A stretch of DNA of 64,000 nucleotides from Luteipulveratus flavus (GCF_029439465.1 NZ_JAROAV010000027.1:1-64000); one strand, 5' to 3'; positions 17,302 through 28,119 are shown, counted from the stretch's first letter. Notes: a model not told the origin generated them from the letters alone. Translations and numbers: made by a program.

Positions 17302-18692
17302 TCCCGCTGACCCTGACGGAGATCGCCGCCATCACCGGCGGAGCACAGCACGGAGAGGAGGTCCTGGTCGACGCGGCCGTCGTCACCGACTCCCGCGAGG
17401 CCGTTCCCGGGTCGCTGTACGTGGCCCGCGTCGGGGAGCACGCCGACGGCCATGCGTACGTCCCGCAGGCCCGCGCCGCGGGTGCGGTGGCCGTGCTCGG
17501 GACCCGGGTCGTCGACGACGGCCCCACCGTCCTCGTCCCGGACGTGCAGGCGGCGTTCGCAGCACTCGCGCGTGCCGTGGTCGACCGTGCCGCCGGGCTC
17601 ACGGTGATCGGCATCACCGGCAGCTCGGGCAAGACCTCGACCAAGGACCTGCTCGCCGCCGTGCTCCGCCCGGTCGGCGAGACCGTCGCGCCGGTCGGTT
17701 CGTACAACTCCGAGGTCGGCGTGCCCCTGACGGTGTGCCGCGTCACGCCGAGCACCCGCTTCCTGGTCGCCGAGATGGGCGCCGACGGCGAGGGGCACAT
17801 CGCCTACCTCACCCGGATCGCCCCGCCGCAGATCGGCATCGTCCTGAACGTCGGCCGCGCCCACCTGGGGGAGTTCGGCTCGGTCGAGGCGATCGCCCGG
17901 ACCAAGTCGGAGATGGTGCAGGCGCTCTCACCGGAGGGGCTCGCGGTGCTCAACGCCGACGACCCGAACGTCCTGGCGATGCGCGAGAAGACCTCGGCCC
18001 GGGTCATCACCGTCGGCCGGGGCGCGGACGCCGACGTCCGGGCGACCGACGTGGAGCTCGACGACCTCGGCCGGGCCCGGTTCACGGCGCGGACGCCGCA
18101 GGGCAGCGCCACGGTCTCGCTGCGCCTGCTGGGGGAGCACCACGTCCACAACGCCCTCGCGGTCCTCGCGGCCGCCCTCGAGCTCGGCGTGCCGCTCGCG
18201 CAGGTCGCGGACTGCCTGTCCCGCGCCGAGGCCGCCAGCCGGTGGCGGATGGAGCTGCACGACCTGCCGGACGGCGTGACGCTGGTCAACGACGCCTACA
18301 ACGCCAACCCCGAGTCGATGGCCGCGGCGCTGCGCGCTCTCGCCCGGATGGGTGCGGGCGGTCGCCGGACGCTGGCCGTCCTGGGTGCGATGCGCGAGCT
18401 CGGCGCGGACTCCGACGCCGAGCACGTGGCCGTCGGCCGGCTGGCGATGGAGACCGGCGCCGACCTGGTGATCGCCGTCGGTCCGGGCGCCGAAGGCATA
18501 GTCGAGGGCGCCCGCGAGGCGGGGGCCGACGTCACGAGCGCGGTCTGGGTGCAGGACCGGGACGCCGCGCGTGCGCTGCTGTTCCGCGAACGTCGTGAGG
18601 GAGATGTCATCCTGCTGAAGTCCAGCCGGGACTCGGGCCTAAGGTTCCTCGGAGACATGATCGTCGAGGAGACCACGGAGGGCGCACGGTGA
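17298..18692 (+). CDS. murF: UDP-MurNAc-tripeptide--D-Ala-D-Ala ligase
   Basis: Protein of 464 aa. It adds D-Ala-D-Ala to UDP-MurNAc-tripeptide with ATP in the cytoplasm. The Mur ligase P-loop is [12 protein letters not shown] (105-116); [11 protein letters not shown] and [10 protein letters not shown] mark the central domain, and [11 protein letters not shown] the C-terminal domain, all typical of MurF rather than MurE. The GTG start lies in the ftsI stop (4-bp overlap) and the stop overlaps mraY. There is no room for murE between ftsI and murF. Confidence 0.95.
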   Translation: MIPLTLTEIAAITGGAQHGEEVLVDAAVVTDSREAVPGSLYVARVGEHADGHAYVPQARAAGAVAVLGTRVVDDGPTVLVPDVQAAFAALARAVVDRAAGLTVIGITGSSGKTSTKDLLAAVLRPVGETVAPVGSYNSEVGVPLTVCRVTPSTRFLVAEMGADGEGHIAYLTRIAPPQIGIVLNVGRAHLGEFGSVEAIARTKSEMVQALSPEGLAVLNADDPNVLAMREKTSARVITVGRGADADVRATDVELDDLGRARFTARTPQGSATVSLRLLGEHHVHNALAVLAAALELGVPLAQVADCLSRAEAASRWRMELHDLPDGVTLVNDAYNANPESMAAALRALARMGAGGRRTLAVLGAMRELGADSDAEHVAVGRLAMETGADLVIAVGPGAEGIVEGAREAGADVTSAVWVQDRDAARALLFRERREGDVILLKSSRDSGLRFLGDMIVEETTEGAR

Positions 18693-19768
18693 GGGCTGTC
18701 CTGATTGCTGCCATCATCTCGTTGGGGGCAGCACTGCTGGGCACGCCAGCATTCATCCGGTTCCTGGTGCGCAAGAGCTACGGGCAGTTCATCCGGGACG
18801 ACGGACCCACCAGCCACCGCACCAAGCGCGGTACGCCGACCATGGGCGGCGCCGTCATCATCGGCGCCTCGGTGCTCGCCTACGCCGGTGCCCACCTGCT
18901 GACGTGGACCCCGTTCACCGCCAGCGGGTTGTTGGTGATGCTGCTCATGACGGGTCTGGGCGCCGTCGGGTTCGCCGACGACTACATCAAGATCTCCAAG
19001 CAGCGGTCGCTGGGGCTGCGCTCGCACGAGAAACTCATCGGCCAGACGATCGTCGCGGTCGTCTTCGCGGTGCTCGCGCTGCAGTTCGAGCGCAAGAACG
19101 TCGCGCCGGCGAGCACCCACCTGTCCTTCGTGCGGGACACCTGGGTCGACCTCGCGTTCGGCGGCACGGCGGTCGGGCTGATCCTCTTCGTCATCTGGGC
19201 GAACCTGATGATCGCCGGCACGAGCAACGGCGTGAACCTCACCGATGGCCTCGACGGTCTCGCGACCGGTGCGAGCGTGATGGTGTTCGGCGCGTACGTC
19301 CTCATCTCGATCTGGCAGTACAACCAGAACTGCTTCTCCGTCCCGAGCAGCAAGTGCTACGAGGTTCGCGACCCGCACGACCTCGCGGTCGTGGCCGCCT
19401 GCGTGATGGGCGCCTGCTTCGGCTTCCTGTGGTGGAACGCCTCACCGGCCAAGATCTTCATGGGCGACACCGGGTCGCTCGCGCTGGGTGGTGCGCTGGC
19501 CGGCATGGCCATCACCACCCGGACCGAGCTGCTCGTCGTCGTGCTCGGCGGCCTGTTCGTCATCATCACCCTCTCGGTCATCATCCAGGTCGGCTCGTTC
19601 AAGCTGCGCGGCGGCAAGCGGGTGTTCCGGATGGCCCCGCTGCAGCACCACTTCGAGCTGATGGGCTGGGCGGAGGTCACGATCGTCATCCGCTTCTGGA
19701 TCATCTGCGGTCTGTGCGTCGCTCTCGGCCTCGGCGTGTTCTACGCCGAGTGGGTGGTCGGGGCGTGA
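18689..19768 (+). CDS. mraY: Phospho-N-acetylmuramoyl-pentapeptide transferase
   Basis: Integral membrane protein of 359 aa with about ten helices. It transfers phospho-MurNAc-pentapeptide to undecaprenyl phosphate, forming lipid I. Conserved cytoplasmic motifs are visible: KRGTPTMGG (about 49-57), FADDYIK with the DD pair, NLTDGLDGL and [11 protein letters not shown], plus the LQHHFE near the C-terminus. GTG start at 18689, overlapping the murF stop by 4 bp; next gene overlaps equally. Confidence 0.97.
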   Translation: MRAVLIAAIISLGAALLGTPAFIRFLVRKSYGQFIRDDGPTSHRTKRGTPTMGGAVIIGASVLAYAGAHLLTWTPFTASGLLVMLLMTGLGAVGFADDYIKISKQRSLGLRSHEKLIGQTIVAVVFAVLALQFERKNVAPASTHLSFVRDTWVDLAFGGTAVGLILFVIWANLMIAGTSNGVNLTDGLDGLATGASVMVFGAYVLISIWQYNQNCFSVPSSKCYEVRDPHDLAVVAACVMGACFGFLWWNASPAKIFMGDTGSLALGGALAGMAITTRTELLVVVLGGLFVIITLSVIIQVGSFKLRGGKRVFRMAPLQHHFELMGWAEVTIVIRFWIICGLCVALGLGVFYAEWVVGA

Positions 19769-21291
19769 GCGGGGCCGACCAGCTCTGGCCGGTCGACCCC
19801 TCGTACGAGCCGCTGGGCGGGGCGCGCGACCTCACCCACCGGGACGCGGACTGGTCCGGCCTGGGCGTCCTCGTCGTCGGCCTCGGGGTGAGCGGGTTCG
19901 CCGCGGCCGACGCCCTGCTGGAGCGTGGCGCGCGGGTGACCGTCGTCAGCCCCGACACCAACCCGGCGATCGCCGAGCGGGCGCAGGTGCTGGAGGTCCT
20001 GGGTGCGCGCGTCGTCGCCGGCGAGCCGCTGGGGGACCGGGCACCCGAGGACACCGACCTGGTCGTCACCTCGCCGGGCGTCCCACCGACCAACCCGCTG
20101 CTCGTCGCGTGCGCGCAGGCGGGCATCCCGGTGTGGGGCGAGGTCGAGCTCGCCTGGCGGATGCGCCCGAAGGAGGGCGCGGCGCCGTGGCTCACGGTGA
20201 CGGGTACCAACGGCAAGACCACCTGCGTGACCATGCTCGAGTCGATCCTGCTCGCGGCCGGGCTGCGGGCCACCGCCGCCGGCAACGTCGGGCTGCCGAT
20301 CCTGGAGGCCGTGCTCCACCCCGAGCCGTACGAGGTGCTCGCGGTCGAGCTGTCGACCTTCCAGCTGCACTGGTCGCGCAGCATCTCCCCGTACGCCGCC
20401 GTCTGCCTCAACGTCGCCCCCGACCACGTCGACTGGCACGGCTCCTACGAGGAGTACCGCCGGATGAAGGGCCGCATCTACGAGCGCGCCCAGGTCGCCT
20501 GCCTGTTCAACGTGCAGGACCCGCAGACCGAGCAGCTCGTCCGGGACGCGGACGTCGTCGAGGGCTGCCGTGCCGTCGGGTTCACCCTCGGCATCCCGGC
20601 CCGCTCGATGCTCGGGCTGGTCGAGGACGTCCTCGCCGACCGCGCGTTCGTCCAGCAGCGGCAGACGTCGGCCGCCGAGCTGTGCTCCCTGGACGACCTG
20701 GCGACCGCCGACGGCGCGCCCGCCCCGCCGCACTACGTCGCCGATGCGCTGGCGGCCGCCGGCCTGGCCCGGGCGTACGACGTCGCACCCGCCGCGGTGC
20801 GCGAGGGTCTGCGCGCGTACGCGCCACAGCCGCACCGCGTCCAGCCGGTCGGCGTCGTCGGTGACGTGCGCTTCGTCGACGACTCCAAGGCGACGAACCC
20901 GCCCGCCGCCCGCGCCTCCCTCACCGCCTACGAGCACGTGGTCTGGGTCGCCGGTGGTCAGCTCAAGGGCGCCGACGTGGACGACCTCGTCCGCGAGGTC
21001 GCCGCGCGGCTGAGGGGCGCGGTGCTCATCGGGGTGGACCGCCAGCAGATCGCGGACGCGCTCGCTCGACACGCACCCGATGTCCCCGTCCGCCAGCTGT
21101 CCAGCACGGACACTGGGGTCATGGACGAGGTGCTGCGGGAGGCGAGTGCGCTCGCGCGCCCCGGGGACGTCGTGCTGCTCGCGCCCGCCGCGGCCTCCAA
21201 GGACATGTTCCCCGGGTACGACATGCGCGGCGACGCGTTCGCCGCCGCGGTGCGCCGCCTCGCCGAGTCCGCGGGAGAGCCGGGGTCGTGA
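19765..21291 (+). CDS. murD: UDP-MurNAc-L-alanine--D-glutamate ligase
   Basis: Protein of 508 aa, somewhat longer than typical MurD. An N-terminal Rossmann domain ([18 protein letters not shown], about 35-52) is followed by the ATP-binding loop VTGTNGKTT (145-153), [17 protein letters not shown] and, in the C-terminal domain, [11 protein letters not shown], the MurD signature. Extra length sits around residues 270-320. The GTG at 19765 overlaps the mraY stop; a longer reading of the frame runs through mraY and is a shadow. Confidence 0.95.
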   Translation: MSGADQLWPVDPSYEPLGGARDLTHRDADWSGLGVLVVGLGVSGFAAADALLERGARVTVVSPDTNPAIAERAQVLEVLGARVVAGEPLGDRAPEDTDLVVTSPGVPPTNPLLVACAQAGIPVWGEVELAWRMRPKEGAAPWLTVTGTNGKTTCVTMLESILLAAGLRATAAGNVGLPILEAVLHPEPYEVLAVELSTFQLHWSRSISPYAAVCLNVAPDHVDWHGSYEEYRRMKGRIYERAQVACLFNVQDPQTEQLVRDADVVEGCRAVGFTLGIPARSMLGLVEDVLADRAFVQQRQTSAAELCSLDDLATADGAPAPPHYVADALAAAGLARAYDVAPAAVREGLRAYAPQPHRVQPVGVVGDVRFVDDSKATNPPAARASLTAYEHVVWVAGGQLKGADVDDLVREVAARLRGAVLIGVDRQQIADALARHAPDVPVRQLSSTDTGVMDEVLREASALARPGDVVLLAPAAASKDMFPGYDMRGDAFAAAVRRLAESAGEPGS

Positions 21292-22535
21292 GCGCGTCGA
21301 GCACCACCGGCGGCCGGGAGTCCTTGAGTCCCTGGTCGCTGGAGGGCCTGCGGCTGCGGCTGGACTCCCCGGTGGCTGCGTACTACATCCTGCTGGGCGC
21401 GAGCACCCTGCTCGTGACGTTCGGCCTGGTGATGGTGCTGTCCGCGTCCAGCGTCACCTCCTACCAGGAGAGCGGCTCCTCCTACACCGTCTTCAGGACC
21501 CAGGCGATGTACGCCGCCATCGGCCTCGTGGTCGCCGTCATCGCCAGCCGCGTCTCGGTGCCGTGGTGGAAGCGACTGGCCCTCCCGGCGTTCTTCGCCG
21601 CGCTGGTCCTGCAGCTGTTGGTGTTCAGCCCGCTCGGCAACTCCGTGAAGGGCAACCGGAACTGGCTGGCCGTCGGCGGCTTCTCGATGCAGCCGTCCGA
21701 GCTCGGCAAGGTCGCGCTCGTGCTGGTCGGCGCGCTGGTCCTCACCCGCAAGCGCAAGCTGCTGGCCCACATGGGGCACGCCCTGGTGCCCTTCGTCCCG
21801 ATGGCCGCCGGCCTGATGGCCCTGGTGCTCCTGGGCCACGACCTCGGCACCGTGCTGGTCCTGCTGACGATCGCGGCCGGCATCCTGTTCGTCGCCGGTC
21901 TGCGGGTGCGCGTCTTCGTGGTCCCGGCCGTGATCGCCGCCATCGGCGTCCTGATCCTGGTCAAGACCAGCGACAACCGGATGGGCCGCGTCGACGCCTG
22001 GCTGGGCACCTGCGCCGACCAGGGCCGCCCGGAGTGCTACCAGAAGGTGCACGGGCTGTACGCGCTCGCCGACGGCGGCTGGTGGGGCCTCGGCATCGGT
22101 GAGAGCCGGGAGAAGTGGGACTGGCTGCCGGAGGCCCACAACGACTTCATCTTCGCGATCATCGGCGAGGAGCTCGGCCTACCGGGCACCCTGATCGTCG
22201 TGGGTCTGTACGCCGCGCTCGCCTTCGCCGCCTACCGCATCATCACGCGCAGCAGCGACTTCTTCGTCCGGTTGGCCACCGCCGGCATCATGGTGTGGAT
22301 CGTCACCCAGGCCATGATCAACATCGGCTCGGTCACCGGTCTGCTCCCCATCATCGGCGTCCCGCTGCCGCTGGTGTCCGCAGGTGGGTCGGCGATGGTG
22401 ACCACCATGCTGGCGCTCGGCATGCTGGTGTCGTTCGCCCGGCACGACCCGGCCTGCCGCGCCGCGCTCGAGGCGCGGCCCAGCCTGATCCGCCGTTCGC
22501 TCGCCGTCCTGCCCCTTCGCAAGGAGAATTCGTGA
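21288..22535 (+). CDS. ftsW: Septal peptidoglycan glycosyltransferase, SEDS family
   Basis: Protein of 415 aa with about ten membrane helices. FtsW polymerises lipid II into glycan strands and pairs with FtsI. SEDS landmarks: VMVLSASS, WLAVGGFSMQPSELGK with the catalytic-loop region, GHDLGTVLVLL, LPEAHNDFIFAIIGEELG and the C-terminal GLLPIIGVPLPLVSAGGSAM. GTG start overlaps the murD stop by 4 bp; a strong AAGGAG near its end serves murG. Confidence 0.96.
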   Translation: MSASSTTGGRESLSPWSLEGLRLRLDSPVAAYYILLGASTLLVTFGLVMVLSASSVTSYQESGSSYTVFRTQAMYAAIGLVVAVIASRVSVPWWKRLALPAFFAALVLQLLVFSPLGNSVKGNRNWLAVGGFSMQPSELGKVALVLVGALVLTRKRKLLAHMGHALVPFVPMAAGLMALVLLGHDLGTVLVLLTIAAGILFVAGLRVRVFVVPAVIAAIGVLILVKTSDNRMGRVDAWLGTCADQGRPECYQKVHGLYALADGGWWGLGIGESREKWDWLPEAHNDFIFAIIGEELGLPGTLIVVGLYAALAFAAYRIITRSSDFFVRLATAGIMVWIVTQAMINIGSVTGLLPIIGVPLPLVSAGGSAMVTTMLALGMLVSFARHDPACRAALEARPSLIRRSLAVLPLRKENS

Positions 22536-23638
22536 CCGATCTGTCCTCCGTCGTGCTCGCTGGTGGAGGGACGGCCGGTCATGTGTCGCCGTTGCTCGCC
22601 ACCGCCGACGCCCTCCGCGACCGCCATCCGGGCGTCCGGATCACCGTGCTCGGCAGCCGCGGTGGTCTGGAGGAGCGGCTCGTGCCGGAGCGCGGGTACG
22701 ACCTGCGCGTCATCCCCAAGGTCGCCTTCCCGCGTCGCCCCGACCTGGACGCGCTGCGGTTCCCGGTCGCGCTGCCGCGTGCGGTCCGTCAGACCCGGCG
22801 CATCCTGGACGAGGTCGAGCCGCAGGCCGTGGTCGGCTTCGGCGGGTTCGTCTGCCCGCCCGCCTACCTCGCCGCCCGCAAGCGCATCCCGATCGTCGTC
22901 CACGAGGGCAACGCGATCGTCGGCATGGCCACGAAGCTCGGCATCCGGTACACCACCCACGTCGCCAAGACCTTCGAGATCACCCGCCTTCCGGGTGCGG
23001 AGCTGATCGGCATGCCGCTGCGACGCCAGATCACCCGGCTGGACCGGGCAGCGGCTCGGCCCGAGGCCCTGCGCACCCTCGGTCTGCAGGACGGACTCCC
23101 CACCGTGCTGGTGACGGGCGGCTCGCTCGGCGCGCAGCGGATCAACGAGGCGTTCCGCGCTCAGGTCGGCCTGCTGCGTGGATCCGGCGTGCAGGTGCTG
23201 CACGTGACGGGTCAGGGCAAGGGCTTCGATCCCGGACCGGGAGAGCCGGGGCAGGCGCCGTACGTCGTCCAGGAGTACGCCGACCGGATGGATCTGGCCT
23301 ACGCGGCCGCCGACCTGGTCGTGACGCGCTCGGGCGGCAACATGGTGTGCGAGACCACGACCGTCGGGCTGCCGGCGGTGTTCGTCCCGCTGCCGATCGG
23401 CAACGGTGAGCAGCGGTTGAACGCCCAGGCCGTCGTCGACGACGGCGGTGCGGTCCTGGTCGACGACGACGACTTCACCCCGGAGTGGGTGGCCGAGCAC
23501 GTGCCCGCGCTGGCGCAGGACGCCGCCCGGTTGCAGCAGCTCGCGGCCGTCGCCTCGCGGCACGGGCACCGGGACGCAGACGAACGCCTGGTCGATCTCA
23601 TCGAGACCGCGGTCGCCGCCGGGACGGGCGGCGCCTGA
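22532..23638 (+). CDS. murG: Lipid II-forming N-acetylglucosaminyltransferase
   Basis: Protein of 368 aa, GT-B fold, adding GlcNAc to lipid I on the inner face of the membrane. N-terminal AGGGTAGHVSPLLATA is the glycine-rich acceptor loop; GFGGFVCPPAYLAA and HEGNAIVGMA follow; the UDP-GlcNAc-binding half has VTGGSLGAQRIN, VTRSGGNMVCE and PLPIGNGEQRLNA. GTG start overlaps the ftsW stop and is preceded by AAGGAG. Its TGA shares one base with the murC ATG. Confidence 0.97.
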   Translation: MTDLSSVVLAGGGTAGHVSPLLATADALRDRHPGVRITVLGSRGGLEERLVPERGYDLRVIPKVAFPRRPDLDALRFPVALPRAVRQTRRILDEVEPQAVVGFGGFVCPPAYLAARKRIPIVVHEGNAIVGMATKLGIRYTTHVAKTFEITRLPGAELIGMPLRRQITRLDRAAARPEALRTLGLQDGLPTVLVTGGSLGAQRINEAFRAQVGLLRGSGVQVLHVTGQGKGFDPGPGEPGQAPYVVQEYADRMDLAYAAADLVVTRSGGNMVCETTTVGLPAVFVPLPIGNGEQRLNAQAVVDDGGAVLVDDDDFTPEWVAEHVPALAQDAARLQQLAAVASRHGHRDADERLVDLIETAVAAGTGGA

Positions 23639-25083
23639 TGCCCGACGGCGTCAACGACCGGTTCGACTTCGCCGCGCCGCTCCCGGCCGTCTCCGACCTC
23701 GCGGCGGTCCACATGATCGCCGTCGGCGGCTCCGGCATGTCCGGTGTCGCGCGCCTGCTCCTGGCCAGGGGCGTGCCGCTGAGCGGGTCGGACAACAACG
23801 ACGTGCCGGTGCTGGCGTCCCTGCGCAGCGCCGGCGCCCGGGTCGCCGTGGGCTACGCCGCCGCGAACCTCGACGCCGTCCCGGACGACGCGGTCGTCGT
23901 CGTGTCCTCGGCGATCCGCGAGGACAATCCCGAGCTCGCCGAGGTCCGGCGCCGCGGAATGGCGGTCCTGCACCGGTCCCAGGCGCTCGCCGTGCTGATG
24001 GGCGACCGCGAGGGTCTTGCCGTCGCGGGCGCGAACGGCAAGACGACCACGAGTGGCATGGCGGTCGCGGCGCTGCGGCACGCCGGTGCCGACCCCTCCT
24101 TCGCTATCGGCGCCGACATCGCGGGCGTGGGGGTCAACGCGGCGCCGGGCGGCGGTCCGGCCTTCGTGGTCGAGGCCGACGAGAGCGACGGCTCCTTCGT
24201 GGTCTACCGCCCCGAGGTCGCGATCGTCACGAACATCCGCGACGACCACCTGGACTTCTACGGGACGAGCGACCGGCTGCACGCGGCGTACGCCGAGTTC
24301 GCCGGGACGATCCGCCCGGGCGGCCTGCTCGTCGCCTGCGCCGACGACAAGGGGAGCGCCGCCCTGGCCGCGGCGCGCCGGGCGGCGGGGGAGCGGGTCC
24401 TCACCTACGGGCGCAGCGCGGCCGCCGACCTGCGGGTGGACCAGGAGTCGGGCAGCGGCTTCGACTGGGGAGCGGTGCTGACCTTCCCCGGCGGCGTGAC
24501 CCTCCCGTTGACCTTGAAGGTTCCCGGTGCCCATAACGTGCTGAACGCCGCGGGCGTGGCACTCGCTCTCACCGCCGGGCTCGGCCTCAGCCCCGAGCGT
24601 GCGGTGGCCGGCCTCGCGTCGTTCCGGGGCACGGCCCGGCGGTTCGAGCCGCGTGGTGAGACGGCCGGCGTCCGCGTGGTGGACGACTACGCCCACAACC
24701 CGGGAAAGCTCGAGGCCGTCGTCCGCACCGGTCTGGCCCTGCGCGAAGGCGGCCGGCTCGTGGTGCTGTTCCAGCCTCATCTGTACTCGCGGACCCAGCA
24801 CGCCGCCGACGGTCTCGCGCACGCACTGCGACTGGCCGACCATGCCGTCGTGATGGACGTGTACGGCGCGCGCGAGGCGCCCGTGCCGGGCGTGTCGGGT
24901 CGCCTCGTCTCCGACCAGGTGCCCGGTGCGACGTTCGCGGCCGATCACGACGACGCGGTCGACGCGGTCGTCGAGGCCGTCCGTCCGGGCGACCTCGTCC
25001 TGACCGTCGGCGCCGGCGACGTGACCGGCCTCGGACCGCGCATCCTGGAACGGCTCGCAGCCGGATCCGCGACGGGCCCGTGA
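23638..25083 (+). CDS. murC: UDP-N-acetylmuramate--L-alanine ligase
   Basis: Protein of 481 aa. First ligase of the stem peptide pathway. Rossmann start HMIAVGGSGMSGVARLL (25-41), SAIREDNPE, P-loop VAGANGKTTTS (129-139), VEADESDGSF and NIRDDHLDFY in the central domain, then DDYAHNPGKLEA and FQPHLYSRT in the C-terminal domain. Start ATG overlaps the murG stop (TGATG). Confidence 0.96.
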   Translation: MPDGVNDRFDFAAPLPAVSDLAAVHMIAVGGSGMSGVARLLLARGVPLSGSDNNDVPVLASLRSAGARVAVGYAAANLDAVPDDAVVVVSSAIREDNPELAEVRRRGMAVLHRSQALAVLMGDREGLAVAGANGKTTTSGMAVAALRHAGADPSFAIGADIAGVGVNAAPGGGPAFVVEADESDGSFVVYRPEVAIVTNIRDDHLDFYGTSDRLHAAYAEFAGTIRPGGLLVACADDKGSAALAAARRAAGERVLTYGRSAAADLRVDQESGSGFDWGAVLTFPGGVTLPLTLKVPGAHNVLNAAGVALALTAGLGLSPERAVAGLASFRGTARRFEPRGETAGVRVVDDYAHNPGKLEAVVRTGLALREGGRLVVLFQPHLYSRTQHAADGLAHALRLADHAVVMDVYGAREAPVPGVSGRLVSDQVPGATFAADHDDAVDAVVEAVRPGDLVLTVGAGDVTGLGPRILERLAAGSATGP

Positions 25084-25802
25084 GCGCCCGGCGGGTCGAC
25101 CGCGCCGACGTCCGGTCCGTGCGACGCCGGCGCCTCCTGCTGGCGACGGTCGTCCTCCTCACGGTCGGTGCCGCCGGCTGGGCGGTGTGGTTCAGCTCGT
25201 ACGTGAGCGTGCACCGGATCCGGGTCGACGGCGGCACCCCCGCGCTGGCCACCCAGGTGCAGCGCGCCGGCGCGGGTGCTCTCGGCCGTCCCCTCGTCAG
25301 GGTGGACACCGGCGCGGTCCGGCGGTCGGTGGCCGCCCTGGGCGAGGTCGAGCAGGTCGAGGTCTCGCGGTCCTTCCCCTCCACGCTCGTCGTCCACGTC
25401 ACGCCGCGTACGCCCGTCCTCCTCGCCCGGACGCCGGACGGCGCGCTCCACCTCATCGACTCCCACGGGACGCCGTACGGGACGGTGGCTCGTCCGGACG
25501 GCTCGCGGCTGCCGATCGTCCCGGTCCCCGACGTCCGCAACCCGGCGAGCAAGCCCGGCCTGAACGCGCTGGTCGCCGTGATGGACGCGCTGGGTGCCGA
25601 TCTGCGGCCGCAGGTCTCCGGTGTCGCGGCGGATCGCAGCGGGTGGGTCACCTTCACGCTCAGCGGTCTGCAGGTGCGGTGGGGCGACGCCGACGACGGC
25701 GCGCTGAAGGCCCGCGCCCTGCGCACGATGCTGCCGACGGCCGCGACCGAGAAGGCGCGAGTGCTGGACATCAGCAGCCCGGAGCGTCCCGTGCTGTCCT
25801 GA
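25080..25802 (+). CDS. ftsQ: Cell division protein FtsQ/DivIB
   Basis: Protein of 240 aa: a basic cytoplasmic start (1-18), one membrane helix (about 19-38), a POTRA domain (about 43-110, beginning [11 protein letters not shown]) and the FtsQ beta domain ending [12 protein letters not shown]. It recruits FtsL/FtsB-type partners to the divisome. Sequence conservation is low; position between murC and ftsZ and topology carry the call. GTG start overlaps the murC stop. Confidence 0.92.
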   Translation: MSARRVDRADVRSVRRRRLLLATVVLLTVGAAGWAVWFSSYVSVHRIRVDGGTPALATQVQRAGAGALGRPLVRVDTGAVRRSVAALGEVEQVEVSRSFPSTLVVHVTPRTPVLLARTPDGALHLIDSHGTPYGTVARPDGSRLPIVPVPDVRNPASKPGLNALVAVMDALGADLRPQVSGVAADRSGWVTFTLSGLQVRWGDADDGALKARALRTMLPTAATEKARVLDISSPERPVLS

Positions 25803-25850
25803 CCGGGCGCCGTCGGCGTGTCGCGGCCGGCCCCGGTGCGCCGTCAGGTT

Positions 25851-25880
25851 CGAGGTGAGGTTGAGACTCGTGTCACCTCG
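25851..25880. repeat. Inverted repeat in the ftsQ-ftsZ gap
   Basis: CGAGGTGA (25851-25858) is repeated inverted as TCACCTCG (25873-25880) with a 14-base spacer, in the 247-bp gap that should contain the ftsZ promoter. A -10-like TAGCAT lies just downstream at 25892-25897. It could be an operator or a weak hairpin after ftsQ; the sequence alone does not decide. Confidence 0.4.
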
Positions 25881-26049
25881 GGAACCTCGCGTAGCATGCC
25901 GAAATCCGCTACCGGCCCGTGCGTGCGTGTCGCACCCACAGGAGCACAACGAGACGCGACATGATCGGCGCACGAGTCACGTGGACAGCTTGTGGCTCGA
26001 CCAGAGGTCGAACCTCGTGACACCACCGCATTGCGAAAGGCCCTCACTC

Positions 26050-27357
26050 GTGGCAACTCCCCAGAACTACCTGGCCGTCATCAAGGTCGTCGGCATCGGC
26101 GGCGGAGGCGTCAACGCCATCAACCGGATGATCGAGGTGGGCCTGAAGGGTGTCGAGTTCATCGCGATCAACACCGACGCCCAGGCGCTGCTGATGAGCG
26201 ACGCCGACGTCAAGCTCGACGTCGGCCGTGAGCTCACCCGAGGCCTCGGCGCCGGCGCGGACCCGGAGGTCGGCAAGAAGGCCGCCGAGGATCACGCCGA
26301 GGAGATCGAAGAGGTCCTCAAGGGCGCAGACATGGTGTTCGTCACCGCCGGAGAGGGGGGCGGCACCGGCACCGGCGGCGCTCCCGTGGTCGCGAAGATC
26401 GCCAAGGGCATCGGCGCGCTCACCATCGGTGTCGTCACGCGGCCCTTCACCTTCGAGGGTCGCCGCCGCGCCAACCAGGCCGAGCTCGGCATCGGCGCGC
26501 TGCGCGAGGAGGTCGACACCCTCATCGTCATCCCGAACGACCGGCTGCTGTCGATCAGCGACAAGAACGTCAGCATGATGGACGCCTTCCGCAGCGCCGA
26601 CCAGGTGCTGCTCTCCGGTGTGCAGGGCATCACCGACCTGATCACGACGCCCGGCCTGATCAACCTCGACTTCGCCGACGTGAAGTCGGTGATGCAGGGC
26701 GCCGGCTCGGCGCTCATGGGCATCGGGTCCGCCCGCGGCGAGGACCGCGCGGTGCAGGCCGCCGAGCTCGCGATCTCCTCGCCCCTGCTCGAGGCCAGCA
26801 TCGACGGCGCTCACGGCGTGCTGCTGTCGGTGCAGGGTGGCTCCGACCTCGGCCTGTTCGAGATCAACGAGGCGGCCCGGCTGGTCCAGGAGGCCGCCCA
26901 CCCCGAGGCGAACATCATCTTCGGCGCCGTGATCGACGACGCCCTCGGCGACGAGGTGCGCGTGACCGTGATCGCCGCCGGCTTCGACGGCGGTTCGCCG
27001 CAGAAGCGCTCGGACGACCGCGCCCTGGGGCAGATCCAGGGCAGCACCGCACGCCAGGGGACCGCGGCGCCGGCTCCGGCTCAGTACCAGCAGCCCCAGC
27101 AGGTGCAGCCGCAGGTGCCGGCCCCCGCGCAGATGCCCACGCCGCCGGCGCAGCAGCCGCAGCCCGGTCAGGTGCACGCGCCGCAGCGCCCGGTCCAGGC
27201 GGTGCCGACCCAGGCGCCGACCGAGACGGAGGACGACGAGCGCCCCGCCCCGGCGGCGGTCCCGGGCCACGTGCAGCAGGGCCAGGTGGCCCGTCCTCCG
27301 CACGAGGTCACCTTCGACGACAAGGACGACCTGGACGTCCCGGACTTCTTGAAGTGA
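26050..27357 (+). CDS. ftsZ: Cell division GTPase FtsZ
   Basis: Tubulin homologue of 435 aa forming the Z-ring. The GTPase domain shows [15 protein letters not shown] (13-27), the tubulin signature [10 protein letters not shown] (103-112), [10 protein letters not shown] and the T7 loop region [11 protein letters not shown] (about 205-215). After about residue 320 comes a Gln/Pro-rich unstructured linker, then the conserved C-terminal peptide [10 protein letters not shown], which binds SepF. The GTG at 26050 is supported by AAAGG 9 bases upstream and by family N-termini. It has its own 247-bp upstream region, unlike the overlapping genes before it. Confidence 0.98.
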   Translation: MATPQNYLAVIKVVGIGGGGVNAINRMIEVGLKGVEFIAINTDAQALLMSDADVKLDVGRELTRGLGAGADPEVGKKAAEDHAEEIEEVLKGADMVFVTAGEGGGTGTGGAPVVAKIAKGIGALTIGVVTRPFTFEGRRRANQAELGIGALREEVDTLIVIPNDRLLSISDKNVSMMDAFRSADQVLLSGVQGITDLITTPGLINLDFADVKSVMQGAGSALMGIGSARGEDRAVQAAELAISSPLLEASIDGAHGVLLSVQGGSDLGLFEINEAARLVQEAAHPEANIIFGAVIDDALGDEVRVTVIAAGFDGGSPQKRSDDRALGQIQGSTARQGTAAPAPAQYQQPQQVQPQVPAPAQMPTPPAQQPQPGQVHAPQRPVQAVPTQAPTETEDDERPAPAAVPGHVQQGQVARPPHEVTFDDKDDLDVPDFLK

Positions 27358-27364
27358 CCTGAGT

Positions 27365-28102
27365 GTGATCGCGTGGCAGGACCGCGTCCACGAGGCTGAC
27401 TCGCCGGTCGACCGGTTCTTCACCGATGCGGTCGGTGGCGTCAGCGGCGCTCCGTACACCGGGCTGAACCTCGGCGCCCACGTCGGCGACCGTCCCGAGG
27501 ACGTCGAGCGCAACCGACGGCTCCTCGCCGAGGCGGTCGGCGTCCCCCGCGACCGGCTCGTCTTCATGAACCAGGTGCACGGCGCCGACGTCGAGGTCGT
27601 CGACGGCCCACGGGCCGGGGAGGCCGAGCCGCACGACGCAGTCATCACTGCGGCCACCGACCTCGCTCTGGTCGTCCTGGTCGCGGACTGCACGCCAGTG
27701 CTGCTCTCGGCGCCGGACGCCGGTCTGGTCGCCGCCGTCCACGCCGGACGTCCCGGGATGACGGCCGGTGTCGTCGCGGCGACCGTCGACCGGATGCGTC
27801 AGCTGGGCGCCCGGCAGGTGAGTGCTGCGGTCGGCCCGTCGGTGTGCGGCCGCTGCTACGAGGTGCCCGAGGCGATGCGCGAGGCAGCCGTCGCCGCGAG
27901 CCCCTCGGCGGGTGCGGTGAGCTGGACCGGTACCCCCGCCGTCGACGTGGCTGCCGGCGTGGTCGAGCAGCTGCGGACCGCGGGTGCCGAGGTGACCTGG
28001 GTGCCCGGCTGTACGCGGGAGTCCGAGACGCTCTACTCCTACCGTGCCGAGCCGAGGACCGGCCGGTTCGCCGGGGTCGTCGTGCAGCGCGAGAGCCACT
28101 GA
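27365..28102 (+). CDS. pgeF: Peptidoglycan-editing / purine nucleoside phosphorylase family protein (YfiH/LACC1)
   Basis: Protein of 245 aa of the YfiH (DUF152) family, variously described as multicopper-like polyphenol oxidase, purine nucleoside phosphorylase/adenosine deaminase, and in E. coli an editor of mis-made peptidoglycan precursors. Metal-binding residues are visible in MNQVHG, VADCTPVLL, HAGRPGM and VCGRCYEVP, with CTRES near the C-terminus. The gene begins 7 bp after ftsZ with a GTG, a common arrangement in actinobacteria and Firmicutes, and likely shares its transcript. Confidence 0.88.
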   Translation: MIAWQDRVHEADSPVDRFFTDAVGGVSGAPYTGLNLGAHVGDRPEDVERNRRLLAEAVGVPRDRLVFMNQVHGADVEVVDGPRAGEAEPHDAVITAATDLALVVLVADCTPVLLSAPDAGLVAAVHAGRPGMTAGVVAATVDRMRQLGARQVSAAVGPSVCGRCYEVPEAMREAAVAASPSAGAVSWTGTPAVDVAAGVVEQLRTAGAEVTWVPGCTRESETLYSYRAEPRTGRFAGVVVQRESH

Positions 28103-28119
28103 GGGTCGGGGAGGCGTCG

